Source: Bosea sp. BIWAKO-01 (GTDB taxonomy: Bacteria; Pseudomonadota; Alphaproteobacteria; Rhizobiales; Beijerinckiaceae). From it: a DNA stretch of 64,000 nt. The stretch is taken from positions 1,671,501-1,735,500 of the forward strand of contig NZ_BCQA01000001.1 in assembly GCF_001748145.1 (NCBI RefSeq). The letters run 5' to 3'. Under the pieces are notes generated by a model, which was not told the DNA's origin, did no database searches, and saw nothing but the letters and a program-made list of their open reading frames with translations. Positions within the stretch are counted from its first letter, which is position 1, and every line of letters begins with the position of its first letter. Below, in pieces: positions 24,995 to 33,477 of the stretch. A program made the translations under genes and the position numbers.

Positions 24995-26739
24995 GCCGTC
25001 ACCTCGCGGGGCTTGCTCGCGCCGGTCTGCGGCTTGGGTTCGATTTCGACGAGACCACCAGGCGTGATCATGCCGGCGATCGCGGAACGCGGTCCGAACT
25101 GGGCGATCCTGCCTTCGCGCAGCACCAGGATCTTGTCGACGATCTGCATCACCGAGGGGCGATGCGCGATCAGGATGACCATGGCACCGCCGTCGCGTGC
25201 GGCATTGATGGCGCGGATCAGGCTTTGTTCGCCTTCCGCATCGAGATTGGCATTGGGCTCGTCCAGCACCAGCAGGCGCGGCGCGCCGTATAGCGCCCGG
25301 GCGAGGCCGATACGCTGGCGCTGGCCGCCCGAGAGCTTGAAGTCGCCGTCATTGACGTTCGTGTCGTAGCCGAGCGGCATGCGCCCGATCAGCTCATGCA
25401 CGCCGGCAGTCCGGGCGGCCTCGAGAATGGCCTGCGGCTCCGGAACACGCATCCGGGCGATATTGTCGGCGATGGTACCGTTCAGCAGCGAGACCGATTG
25501 CGGCAGATAGCCGACCATGGCGCCGAAGGAGGCGCGCTCCCAGAGATAGACATTGTGACCGTCGAGATAGACGCCGCCGACATTCGGCTTGAGAACCCCG
25601 ACGAGCAGTCGCGCCAGAGTCGATTTGCCGGCTCCAGACGGGCCGACGATGCCGAGCACCTCGCCCGGCGACAATGAGAACGAGACACTCTTGATGACCG
25701 TCTGCTCGGCACCGGTCGGAGCGTAGACGACGCGGTCGATCACCAGATCGCCCTGGGTCGGTGGATTGGCGGTGGTCTGGCGCCGTGACGAGCCGAGCAG
25801 CAGCAGATCGCGAACGCGCTTCCATGCGGCGGCCGCGAGCACCCATTGCCGCCAGTCGGAGATCATCGAATCGAAAGGCGCCAGCAGGCGGCCGAGCAGG
25901 ATGCTCGCCGCCATCAGCGTGCCCACCGAGACTTCGTTCTTGATGATCAACGTGGCACCGGTCGCATAGATCGCGAGCTGCATCGTCATGCGCGAGGCGC
26001 GGGTCACGGCTGCAATCAGTTTGCCGCGGCGCGTGCCGAGATCGAGCAGCTCGATCATCGCCACCTGCTTGCCGCGCCAGCGCCTGGCCAGAGCCGGCAG
26101 CATGCCCATGGCCTCGATCGTCTCGGCGTGCCGCAGGCTGGCCCCGACATCATTGATACTGGCGACGCCTTCTTCGTTGGCCTCCTTCAGCACGCGGCGC
26201 GTCAGCACGTCGGAGAGCACGCCGAGCATCAGCAATATGACCAGCGAGATTGCACCTACGAGCCCGTAAACCGGGTGGAAGGCGAAGAGCACGGCAAGGA
26301 AGATCGGCGACCAGGCCGCCTCGAGCGGCGTCGCGATGGCCGAGCTCGCAATGAAATAGCGGATATCGTTCAGGTCGCGAATCGCCTGGGTGGCCTGGGC
26401 CGAGCCCTGTTCGAGCGAAGCACTGACGGCCGCTTCCAGCGCCGGCAGATTGAGGCGCCGGGCGAAGCCGCTCGCCATGGTCTGGAAGGTCAGGGAGCGA
26501 ATGAACTCGATGACGCCGTAGAGAACGAGACCTGCGATCGCGATCACCAGCAGCATGGTGAGCGTGTCGAAGCTGCGGCTGACGATGACACGGTCCTGTA
26601 CCTGCACCATGAACATCGGCACGGTCAGCAACAGGATGTTGACGCAGAAACTCAGGAAGGCCGCATAGGCAAGGCCACCGGCAAAGGAGCGCTGCAGTTC
26701 ACGGATCAAACCATCGGGCGCCGAGGCTGCGACCTTCAT
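24991..26739 (-). CDS. Type I secretion system ABC transporter (PrtD class)
   Basis: 582 residues. Membrane helices near 22-42, 61-81, 145-175 and 255-285 are followed by an ATPase domain with Walker A GPSGAGKS (366-373), signature LSGGQ (469-473), Walker B LLVLDEPNANLD and H-loop His526. There is no N-terminal C39 peptidase or peptidase-like domain, as expected for exporters of the PrtD class whose substrates carry C-terminal signals. It forms an operon with the HlyD-type adaptor. The promoter lies in the AT-rich gap to the divergent MarR gene. Confidence 0.9.
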   Translation of the reverse strand: MKVAASAPDGLIRELQRSFAGGLAYAAFLSFCVNILLLTVPMFMVQVQDRVIVSRSFDTLTMLLVIAIAGLVLYGVIEFIRSLTFQTMASGFARRLNLPALEAAVSASLEQGSAQATQAIRDLNDIRYFIASSAIATPLEAAWSPIFLAVLFAFHPVYGLVGAISLVILLMLGVLSDVLTRRVLKEANEEGVASINDVGASLRHAETIEAMGMLPALARRWRGKQVAMIELLDLGTRRGKLIAAVTRASRMTMQLAIYATGATLIIKNEVSVGTLMAASILLGRLLAPFDSMISDWRQWVLAAAAWKRVRDLLLLGSSRRQTTANPPTQGDLVIDRVVYAPTGAEQTVIKSVSFSLSPGEVLGIVGPSGAGKSTLARLLVGVLKPNVGGVYLDGHNVYLWERASFGAMVGYLPQSVSLLNGTIADNIARMRVPEPQAILEAARTAGVHELIGRMPLGYDTNVNDGDFKLSGGQRQRIGLARALYGAPRLLVLDEPNANLDAEGEQSLIRAINAARDGGAMVILIAHRPSVMQIVDKILVLREGRIAQFGPRSAIAGMITPGGLVEIEPKPQTGASKPREVTA

Positions 26740-26873
26740 TCATATCTCCGTTGCAGAGGGGTCCGGATCGGCCGGGGTGACGGCCAATCATCAACCACAA
26801 AATATCGCTAGAAGGGGACACGATCGATTACTAGCATGTTGCGCTAGGAGTGTCGTTATGATGACAGACTAAG

Positions 26874-26891
26874 AATCGAATATCTTCGATT
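26874..26891. promoter_or_regulatory. 7-bp inverted repeat in the exporter/MarR intergenic region
   Basis: AATCGAA (26874-26880) and TTCGATT (26885-26891) flank a 4-base spacer, about 140 bases upstream of the exporter start. It is a possible site for the adjacent MarR-type dimer; no binding evidence. Confidence 0.35.
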
Positions 26892-26904
26892 ATTAAAGAG
26901 GAAT

Positions 26905-27012
26905 ATGGCCAAAAAACGCAATACTTTGAATTTTGAAACAGTTTATACCTATCAAAAAATTGCTACAATCTTAGTTTCCACATATCGTCGATGGCATGTG
27001 CTTTGCGTATAG
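26905..27012 (+). CDS. Candidate 35-residue small protein
   Basis: The ATG at 26905 follows AAAGAGGA (26895-26902). The frame starts MAKKRNTLNFETVYTYQK, continues through a hydrophobic IATILVS stretch and ends at TAG 27010-27012. Codon use is AT-rich, unlike every other gene here. It lies upstream of the MarR gene on the same strand and could be a leader peptide or a chance frame. Unrecognised. Confidence 0.25.
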   Translation: MAKKRNTLNFETVYTYQKIATILVSTYRRWHVLCV

Positions 27013-27079
27013 GCTATTCCACTCCAGAAGGGGTTTTCTTCGGGCGGGGTGCCCATTTTCAAACGAGGCGGAGTAGAGA

Positions 27080-27700
27080 ATGCATTCGAAACCGCAATAC
27101 GGCGCCCAGTTCCTGGGTGCCGCAGTCAACGGCCAGCCCGGCCGACCAGAGCGGAAAACTGATTCGGACAATGGAATTTCGAGGAACACCGTCACCCAGC
27201 TCGACCTCGCCCGCCTGATCGACAGGGTCCACCGGCGCTTTCTCGACTATCTGCGCCTGGAGTTGACCCGGCTGGGCGTCGATGATGTTTCGCCCTCGCA
27301 GGTGATGGTGCTGCTGACGATCGGCACTGGGGAGATCGCGGTGCGCGACCTGCTCGACCGTGGCTATTACCTCGGCTCGAACGCCTCCTATAACCTCAAG
27401 CAGTTGGTCGAGAGCGGCTATCTCGAGCGCGGCGCCTCGCCGCGTGACCGGCGGCTTGCCCGAATCTCGCTGTCCCCCAAGGGCCAGCTTCTGGTCGAGC
27501 GACTCAAGCAGCTCGATGAGAGCAACCAGTTCGGCCCGAGCCAGGATCTCGACGTCGAACCGGACATGCGAACGACCTACGACACCTTGCGGCGTCTCGA
27601 GCAACTCTGGAGCGACGCCCTGCGCTATGGAGGGGTTCTGCTGGCGTCATGCGCGTCTTATTCGTTCATCGTTCAGGATCTGGTCAATTCGCTCACCTGA
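27080..27700 (+). CDS. MarR-type winged-helix regulator (LdtR-like)
   Basis: 206 residues. A disordered N-terminus (about 1-38) precedes a MarR core: LARLIDRVHRRFLDYLRLEL dimer helix, recognition helix around YYLGSNASYNLKQLVESGYL and wing ASPRDRRLARISLSPKG. The overall pattern resembles the rhizobial LdtR group, known for control of cell-envelope genes; assignment is by resemblance only. A GGAG precedes the ATG at 27080. It diverges from the exporter operon and overlaps the next gene by 52 bases, so it may control exporter, RTX and glycan genes. Confidence 0.75.
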   Translation: MHSKPQYGAQFLGAAVNGQPGRPERKTDSDNGISRNTVTQLDLARLIDRVHRRFLDYLRLELTRLGVDDVSPSQVMVLLTIGTGEIAVRDLLDRGYYLGSNASYNLKQLVESGYLERGASPRDRRLARISLSPKGQLLVERLKQLDESNQFGPSQDLDVEPDMRTTYDTLRRLEQLWSDALRYGGVLLASCASYSFIVQDLVNSLT

Positions 27701-28887
27701 TCGGGCGCCTCCTCGGCGACGGCGCCGAGGTGACGCTGGTCACGGAACATGCGGAAGCCGTCCGTCCCGGACTGCGCCAGATTCTCTACACCGTCAGCGG
27801 ACCCGTAACGGCGAGCCCCAGCCTCGCCGCGACGGAATATCACGTCAGGACAGGCGAAGCCGTGGCTTCCGTCCTGCGGCGACTGCCGCGCAATGAACGA
27901 CCCGACGTCATCATCGGCCATACCGGCTGGGGTGGGCTGCTCTTCGCGAAGGACGTGCTGCCGGACACGCCGATGCTCGGCTATTGCGAGTACTATTACA
28001 ACGATCGGGACTCGGATTTTGACTTCGAACCCGCGGACGAAGCGACGGACGCCGAGCGGATGCGGCTGAGAATGCGCAATGCCGCGCAACTCCTGACCCT
28101 GCAGGCCATCGACGCCGCCTATACCCCGACGCGCTGGCAGCACCGACAGTACCCTGCCAGCATCCGGGACCGGATCGCGATCTGCCATGACGGCATCGAT
28201 ACGCAGCTATCCCGGCCGAATGCGGAGGCCAGTTTCACACTGCCCGATGGCAGCGTGATTCGCGCCGGCGACGAGATCGTCACCTTCGTCGCCCGCGACC
28301 TCGATCCCTATCGCGGCTATCCGCAATTCATGCGCGCCGCCGCGCTGGTCGCACAGACAAGACCCGATGCCCGCTTCGTTGTCGTCGGCGGGGACGGCGC
28401 AGGTTATGGCCGGTCGCGTCCGGATGGGCGCCTCTGGCGCGAGGCGATGCTGCAGGAAACCCGGCTTGGCGAGCGCCTCGTTCACATCTCCTGGCTGGCA
28501 CATCAGGAGCTTCGGCGGCTGTTCCAGGTCTCCGCGGCTCATGTTTACCTGACTGTGCCCTTCGTCCTCTCCTGGTCCCTGCTGGAAGCGATGGCCTGCG
28601 GCAGCCTGGTCGTCGGCTCACGCACTCCTCCGGTCCAGGAGGTGATCACCGACCGCCGCAACGGGCTGCTCGCTCCGTTTCACGACGTGCCGGCCCTGGC
28701 AGCCACGATCGTGCAAGCCCTCGAACGGCAGGGCGAGTTCGAGGGCCTGCGCCGCGCGGCACGGGCGACAGTGCAGGCGAGATTCGAGCTGGAAAGCTGC
28801 CTCGACCGACAGATGCGCCTGATCGAGAGATTGGCGGCACAGGGCGATCCCACGGGGACGGAGATGCCCTGGGTCGAGGCCAGCTGA
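27649..28887 (+). CDS. Glycosyltransferase, GT4-like
   Basis: 412 residues. The N-terminus RVLFVHRSGSGQFAHLIGRL and GYCEYYYNDRDSDFDF resemble the Glyco_trans_4_3 type domain; the C-terminus has VVVGGDGAGYG, LSWSLLEAMACGSLVVGS and PPVQEVITDRRNGLL, a GT-B donor site. The start at 27649 lies inside the MarR gene, so the two are cotranscribed and coupled. It is probably part of the same surface-glycan programme as the operon on the other strand. Sugar unknown. Confidence 0.8.
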   Translation: MRVLFVHRSGSGQFAHLIGRLLGDGAEVTLVTEHAEAVRPGLRQILYTVSGPVTASPSLAATEYHVRTGEAVASVLRRLPRNERPDVIIGHTGWGGLLFAKDVLPDTPMLGYCEYYYNDRDSDFDFEPADEATDAERMRLRMRNAAQLLTLQAIDAAYTPTRWQHRQYPASIRDRIAICHDGIDTQLSRPNAEASFTLPDGSVIRAGDEIVTFVARDLDPYRGYPQFMRAAALVAQTRPDARFVVVGGDGAGYGRSRPDGRLWREAMLQETRLGERLVHISWLAHQELRRLFQVSAAHVYLTVPFVLSWSLLEAMACGSLVVGSRTPPVQEVITDRRNGLLAPFHDVPALAATIVQALERQGEFEGLRRAARATVQARFELESCLDRQMRLIERLAAQGDPTGTEMPWVEAS

Positions 28888-28894
28888 AGCCGCG

Positions 28895-29203
28895 CTATTG
28901 GACCATTTGGGCGGGGCCGCGCTGGAAGGTCATGGCCTCGGTGATCAGGCGTCCACGCCGCATCGGCTTCACGCCGGCCTCCTGCCAGCCATCGGCCATC
29001 ATCAGCCGCGCCACCATCCTGTGAATGCGCTTGAGATGGGTTGCGGGGTCGCAGGATAACCAAGTTCCGCAGGTTTCTTCGATGAGTGTGACCAAAGGCT
29101 CGAGGGGAGGATCCCCCTGCTCGGCTGCGTATTGCAGGGCCGCATAGCCGGCTGGGGAGGAAATGATCTCCCAGACTTCAAGCGGTTCAGTTCCCCTCAT
29201 CAT
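28895..29203 (-). CDS. Small protein of unknown function
   Basis: 102 residues beginning MMRGTEPLEVWEIISSPAGY. Mixed helix with conserved-looking TWLSCDPATHLKRIHRMVARLMMADGW. No family recognised. Its composition is protein-like compared with other frames nearby. It converges with the glycosyltransferase gene, leaving 7 bases between stops. Two ATGs in a row occur at the start; the binding site is weak. Confidence 0.45.
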   Translation of the reverse strand: MMRGTEPLEVWEIISSPAGYAALQYAAEQGDPPLEPLVTLIEETCGTWLSCDPATHLKRIHRMVARLMMADGWQEAGVKPMRRGRLITEAMTFQRGPAQMVQ

Positions 29204-29558
29204 GGCTGCCGGCCTTTCCGTCTGCCCGGAAGAACCGGACCTATTACTGCCGCGAGTAGAAAATCCTGCGTCCGGCCGCCATCGGATGCAGAATGCAGAA
29301 CTATACTACCGTTTCATTGAGGAAAGAAAGTGCCGGGCGTCGTTCCCCGAGCCCTTGATCCGCCGAGGCCGATGCGCCCCCGCGCTCGACCTCTTCCAAA
29401 GCACAGGAAATGAACCGTCGCGGGCCTGACGCCCGCGGCATCAGGCCGTCGCCGCGACGGTTCTGCAGCATCAGGCTGCCCGCGAGCCGGGAGCCGCCGC
29501 CAGGCAGCCGCCGAGCAACCCGGAAGCGCGGCCGCGACGCATGTCGCGGCGCGATGCC
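29204..29558. other. 355-base gap with a large imperfect hairpin
   Basis: No convincing gene. The segment 29412-29463 can fold into a nested stem: a 12-bp outer arm (GAACCGTCGCGG / CCGCGACGGTTC) and a 6-bp inner arm (GCCTGA / TCAGGC). It lies about 100 bases after the amidohydrolase stop and could end that transcript. Confidence 0.45.
29412..29463 (-). terminator. Nested hairpin downstream of the amidohydrolase gene
   Basis: Outer arms 29412-29423 and 29452-29463 are perfectly complementary over 12 bp; inner arms 29424-29429 and 29441-29446 pair over 6 bp. No U-run follows on the minus strand beyond ATTT. Confidence 0.4.
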
Positions 29559-30710
29559 TCAGCCAGCTTGCCTCGCCTCTTGGCAAGTCTCCCAGAGGCG
29601 GCCGCCGGTCACGATCCCCGCCGCCGTCAGGCGCTCGGCGCCCTGCAGGATCGCGCCGGTCGAATCGATATAGTCGAAGGCCCCGGCCTCAAGCGACAGG
29701 ATCGAGATGTCGGCGATCGTCCCGGGGGCAAGCGTACCCAGTTCCGGACGCTCGATCGCCTGCGCTGCATTGACCGTCGTGCGCCTGATGACCTCACCTA
29801 CCGGCATGCCGAGGCAGAGGAACTTTGACATCGTCGTCGTCAGATCGAAGGCCGGCCCCTCGATGCACAAGGCGTGGACGTCGCTGGAGATCGTGTCCGG
29901 AGCAAAGCCATTGGCGAGCATGGTGCGGGCGACGTCGAAGGAGAACGAGCCCATGCCATGACCGATATCGAAGATGATGCCGCGCTCACGCGCCGCACTG
30001 ACGGCCGGCAGCACGCCGCCATCCCGCGTCACGGGCGAGTTCGGGAACGGCCGGAAGCAATGGGTCAGCACGTCGCCGGGGCGCATCAGGGCGAGCACCT
30101 GCTCGAGCGTCGGAGGCGGATGATCGATATGCACCATCATGCGCATGTCGAGCCGCTCCGCCGTCTGGCGCGCGATTTCGAGCGGGACGAGGCCGGCAGT
30201 GCCTGATGCGTGATGGCCGACGCGCACCTTCAGACCGGCGAGCACATCGCGATTGGCCTCGGCGACCGCCAGGGTGTCGATCGGCGCCAGCAGGCGTTGG
30301 TCACCGCTCTCGCCGACCATGATGGTCTTCGAGAAGGCATAGATGCCGGCGAAGGAGATGTTGAGATAGGCAACGATTCGCACCGGGCAGGTGTCGATGA
30401 CATGCCGGCGGAAGCCGTCGAAATTTCCGGCACCGGCACTGCCGGTATCGACGAGCGTGGTGCAGCCGCGGCGCGCGAGGGTCAGCGGGTCGACCCCCAG
30501 CGACGTCCCGCCCCAATAGACATGGGTGTGCAGGTCGATCAGGCCGGGCGTGACGATCCTGCCGGAAACATCGTGGATCTGCGGAGCCTCCAGGCGCGGC
30601 GCCAGGGCTGCAATGCGCCCGTCCGCAATGCCGACATCAAGAACCGCATCGATGCCCTGGCCAGGGTCGACAACCCGCCCGCCGCGCAGAACCAGATCGA
30701 GAGAGGACAT
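29559..30710 (-). CDS. Amidohydrolase/deacetylase family metallohydrolase
   Basis: 383 residues. The composite beta-sandwich N-terminus (LRGGRVVDPGQGID) and GLIDLHTHVYWG (His-x-His metal pair near 61-63), then KVRVGHHASG, MMVHIDHPP, THCF and SSDVHA give the metal site of the amidohydrolase superfamily. It resembles the dihydroorotase/N-acyl-amino-acid deacetylase branch that often sits with peptide transporters. It diverges from a dipeptide-type ABC operon, so hydrolysis of an imported N-acylated or cyclic amide is likely; the substrate is unknown. Start ATG at 30710. Confidence 0.8.
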   Translation of the reverse strand: MSSLDLVLRGGRVVDPGQGIDAVLDVGIADGRIAALAPRLEAPQIHDVSGRIVTPGLIDLHTHVYWGGTSLGVDPLTLARRGCTTLVDTGSAGAGNFDGFRRHVIDTCPVRIVAYLNISFAGIYAFSKTIMVGESGDQRLLAPIDTLAVAEANRDVLAGLKVRVGHHASGTAGLVPLEIARQTAERLDMRMMVHIDHPPPTLEQVLALMRPGDVLTHCFRPFPNSPVTRDGGVLPAVSAARERGIIFDIGHGMGSFSFDVARTMLANGFAPDTISSDVHALCIEGPAFDLTTTMSKFLCLGMPVGEVIRRTTVNAAQAIERPELGTLAPGTIADISILSLEAGAFDYIDSTGAILQGAERLTAAGIVTGGRLWETCQEARQAG

Positions 30711-30803
30711 TGGTTACCCCTGGGTCATATGGAATTTAATTACAGAGCCAGATAGAAATATCAATCACTTCGGCGCATATTCACCCACATATTGCTATGC
30801 AGC

Positions 30804-30850
30804 ATGAAATTTGACGATTGACAGATGTTATTTGCGTAATAAATTTTCAT
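30804..30850. promoter_or_regulatory. Candidate operator halves between amidohydrolase and transporter operons
   Basis: ATGAAATTT (30804-30812) and AAATTTTCAT (30841-30850) are near-inverted copies in an AT-rich promoter region. RpiR-type regulators often bind such TGAAA/TTTCA halves, and an RpiR-type gene closes this operon. Suggestive only. Confidence 0.3.
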
Positions 30851-30890
30851 CACCCTCACAATAGGCAACGCGAACGGCAGGGAGAGGCCA

Positions 30891-32456
30891 ATGCGGAACC
30901 GCGATCACAATCAGAATTCTGTCACCCGGCGCGGACTGGGCATCCTGGCAGCGGCCCTCGGTGCTTCGGCTGCGCTGATGCCGATGGCGGCCATGGCCCA
31001 GAGCGTATCCAGCGCCAATCTCGCCATGGTCGGCGAGCCGCAGTCGCTCGATCCGATGGCGTCGACTGCGGATCTGGTCGGCACGATCATGCAGCATGTC
31101 TACGAGCCGCTGTTCACCTTCGATGCGAACTGGGCGACCCAGCCGATGCTGGCGGCCGCGCTGCCGACGGCGTCCGCGGACGGCAAGACCTACACGATCG
31201 AGCTGCGCAAGGGCGTGAAGCTGCATAACGGCCGTGACCTCGATTCCGAGGACGTCGTCGCCTCGCTGAAGCGCTGGCTCGAGATGACGCCGCGCGGCAA
31301 GGGCCTGGCGAAGAGCCTTGCGAGCCTGACCGCCAAGGGCCCGTCGACCGTCGAGATCCAGCTCAGCAAGGTCGAGCCGGCGCTGCTCGCCCATCTGGCG
31401 CTGCCCTCCGGCTTCGCCGCGATCATGGCGAAGGAATCGATCGCCACCCCGCTGACCGAATTCGTCGGCACCGGCCCCTACAAGTTCCGCGAGCGCAAGC
31501 CGGACCAGTTCGTCGTGCTGGTGAAGCATGATGGCTACGCCTCACGCAGCGAGCCGGCCTCCGGCTATGCCGGCAAGCGCGAAGCCAAGATCGACGAGCT
31601 GCGCTTCATCCCGGTGCCGAGCGCCAATACCCGCGTCGAAGGCGCCATCGCCGGCCAGTATCAGTTCGCCGACCAGCTGCCGGTCGAGAGCTACAAGAAG
31701 GTCTCGGCCGCGAGCGGCACGCGCCCCGTGCTGACCATGCCCTTCGGCTTCCCGTATTTCCCGACCAACACCAAGCAGGGGCCGATGGCCGACCTGAAGG
31801 TCCGTCAGGCCTTCCAGATGGCGCTCGACCTCGAAGAGGTGATGATGGCCGGCTTCGGCGAGCCGAAGTTCTTCGCACTGGCGGCCGAGCATTTCCCGAA
31901 GGGCTCGCCGTTCTATTCGGAGGCCGGCAAGGACAAGTACAGCAAGCCGGACGTCGCCGGCGCCAAGAAGCTGCTGGCCGAGGCCAAATATGACGGAGCG
32001 CCGATCCGTATCCTCAACTCGAAGCAGTATGATTTCCACCACCGCATGGCGCTGGTGATGGCCGAACAGCTCAAGGCCGCGGGCTTCAAGGTCCAGCTCG
32101 ATGTCGTGGACTGGGCCACCCTTGTCCAGCGCCGCGGCGACCCGGCGCTGTGGGACATCTACATCACCCACTCGGCCTTCCTGCCCGAGCCAATGCTGTC
32201 TCCGCCGCAACTCGGCGAAGGCGCTCCGGGCTGGTGGTCGAGCCCGGCCAAGGAGGCCGCGCTCAGCGCCTTCAACAACGAGCCCGACCCGGCGAAGCGC
32301 GGCGCGCTCTGGGGCAAGGTCCAGCAGGTCGTCTATGACGAGGTGCCCTATATCCGCGCCGGCAACTTCGCCGCATTGGCGGGCGCCTCGCCGAAGCTGT
32401 CCGGCTATGCGGCCATGCCGTGGCCGTCCTTCTGGAACGTCGCTCTCGCCAAGTAA
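30891..32456 (+). CDS. Dipeptide-type (family 5) ABC solute-binding protein
   Basis: 521 residues with a long export signal (SVTRRGLGILAAALGASAALMPMAAMAQ; the RR pair hints at Tat export). SBP family 5 signatures follow: GEPQSLDPMAST, YEPLFTFD and ELRKGVKLHNGRDLDSEDVVASLKRW. It captures the ligand in the periplasm for the permeases encoded next. Ligands of this family include peptides, amides and glycoconjugates. GGGAGA precedes the ATG. A very strong hairpin follows the gene, consistent with higher expression of this component. Confidence 0.9.
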   Translation: MRNRDHNQNSVTRRGLGILAAALGASAALMPMAAMAQSVSSANLAMVGEPQSLDPMASTADLVGTIMQHVYEPLFTFDANWATQPMLAAALPTASADGKTYTIELRKGVKLHNGRDLDSEDVVASLKRWLEMTPRGKGLAKSLASLTAKGPSTVEIQLSKVEPALLAHLALPSGFAAIMAKESIATPLTEFVGTGPYKFRERKPDQFVVLVKHDGYASRSEPASGYAGKREAKIDELRFIPVPSANTRVEGAIAGQYQFADQLPVESYKKVSAASGTRPVLTMPFGFPYFPTNTKQGPMADLKVRQAFQMALDLEEVMMAGFGEPKFFALAAEHFPKGSPFYSEAGKDKYSKPDVAGAKKLLAEAKYDGAPIRILNSKQYDFHHRMALVMAEQLKAAGFKVQLDVVDWATLVQRRGDPALWDIYITHSAFLPEPMLSPPQLGEGAPGWWSSPAKEAALSAFNNEPDPAKRGALWGKVQQVVYDEVPYIRAGNFAALAGASPKLSGYAAMPWPSFWNVALAK

Positions 32457-32469
32457 GGCGCAAGCTTGA

Positions 32470-32501
32470 TGTGGCGGGGTGCGTTCGCGCACCCCGCCAC
32501 A
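32470..32501 (+). promoter_or_regulatory. 14-bp stem with TTCG tetraloop after the binding-protein gene
   Basis: TGTGGCGGGGTGCG (32470-32483) and CGCACCCCGCCACA (32488-32501) pair perfectly around TTCG, a very stable RNA tetraloop. No U-run. It lies between stop and the next ribosome-binding site and probably blocks 3' decay or attenuates the downstream genes. Confidence 0.7.
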
Positions 32502-32535
32502 GTCATATCCGCTTCCCGCGAAAGGAGCGCATCCG

Positions 32536-33477
32536 GTGCTCGCACATATCGGACGTCGCCTCGCCGGCCTGCTGCTGGTCCTCTTTCTCGTTGCCGCGCT
32601 GGTCTTCTTCCTGACGCGGCTGGCGCCCGGCGACCCCGCGGCCCTGATGCTCGGCGACCAGGCGACGCCGGAGGATGTGGCGCGCCTGCGCGAGGCTTAC
32701 GGCCTCGACAAGCCGCTCCTGCTGCAATTCGTGCTCTGGCTGAAGGAATGCGCGACCGGCAATCTCGGCCAGTCGATCTTCCTGCAACAGCCTGTGACCC
32801 AAGCGCTGCTGCAGCGCGCCGAACCGACCTTCTTCCTCGCGATGTTCTCGCTCGCCATTGCCGCGGCGATCGGCATCCCGGCTGGCATCGCCTCCGCGGT
32901 CTGGCGCGGCCGCCCGATCGACCAGGCGGTGAGCGGGCTCGCCATGCTCGCGGCCAATATCCCGAGCTTCTGGCTCGGCCTGATCTTCATCCAGCTCTTT
33001 GCCGTGCGTTTCGGCTGGTTCCCCGTCGCTGGCTACGGCGCGCCCGACGCTTCCTTCTTCGAGCGGCTGCAGCACCTGTTTCTGCCATCCGCCGTGCTCG
33101 GCGTCGTCAACTCCGCTCTCATCACGCGCTTCACCCGCGCCAGCATGCTCGATGTTCTCGATGCCGATTTCGTGCGGACGGCACGGGCGAAGGGCATCTC
33201 GGAACTGCGCGTGGTGCTGCGCCACGCCTTCGGCAATGCGCTCGTCCCGATCATCACCGTGCTCGGCCTGACGCTCGCCCTGCTGATCGGCGGCGCGATC
33301 GTGACCGAGACCGTGTTCGGCCTGCCCGGCGTCGGCAATCTCGTCGTGTCGGCGGTGCTGCGCCGCGATTATCCCGTCATCCAGGGCGCGCTTCTGGCGG
33401 TCGCGGCGATTTACGCACTGATCAACCTGGCGATCGATGTGATCTACACCCTCGTCGACCCGCGGGTGCGCCAATGA
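32536..33477 (+). CDS. Dipeptide-type ABC permease (DppB-like)
   Basis: 313 residues, six membrane helices, N-terminal GRRLAGLLLVLFLVAALVFF and LAPGDPAALMLG, and the EAA loop DADFVRTARAKGISELRVVLRHAF that contacts the ATPase. The GTG at 32536 is chosen because AAAGGAG lies 8 bases before it and homologues begin here; an upstream ATG at 32479 sits inside the hairpin region. Its stop overlaps the next start (ATGA). Confidence 0.88.
   Translation: MLAHIGRRLAGLLLVLFLVAALVFFLTRLAPGDPAALMLGDQATPEDVARLREAYGLDKPLLLQFVLWLKECATGNLGQSIFLQQPVTQALLQRAEPTFFLAMFSLAIAAAIGIPAGIASAVWRGRPIDQAVSGLAMLAANIPSFWLGLIFIQLFAVRFGWFPVAGYGAPDASFFERLQHLFLPSAVLGVVNSALITRFTRASMLDVLDADFVRTARAKGISELRVVLRHAFGNALVPIITVLGLTLALLIGGAIVTETVFGLPGVGNLVVSAVLRRDYPVIQGALLAVAAIYALINLAIDVIYTLVDPRVRQ

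Larger units (their letters stand above)
26740..27079. other. AT-rich 340-base divergent promoter region
   Basis: Separates the type I exporter operon from the MarR gene. Much of 26800-27010 is AT-rich. It contains AATCGAA-TATC-TTCGATT (26874-26891), a 7-bp inverted repeat that could be an operator, and a 35-codon frame with a good ribosome-binding site (26905-27012). Confidence 0.5.
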
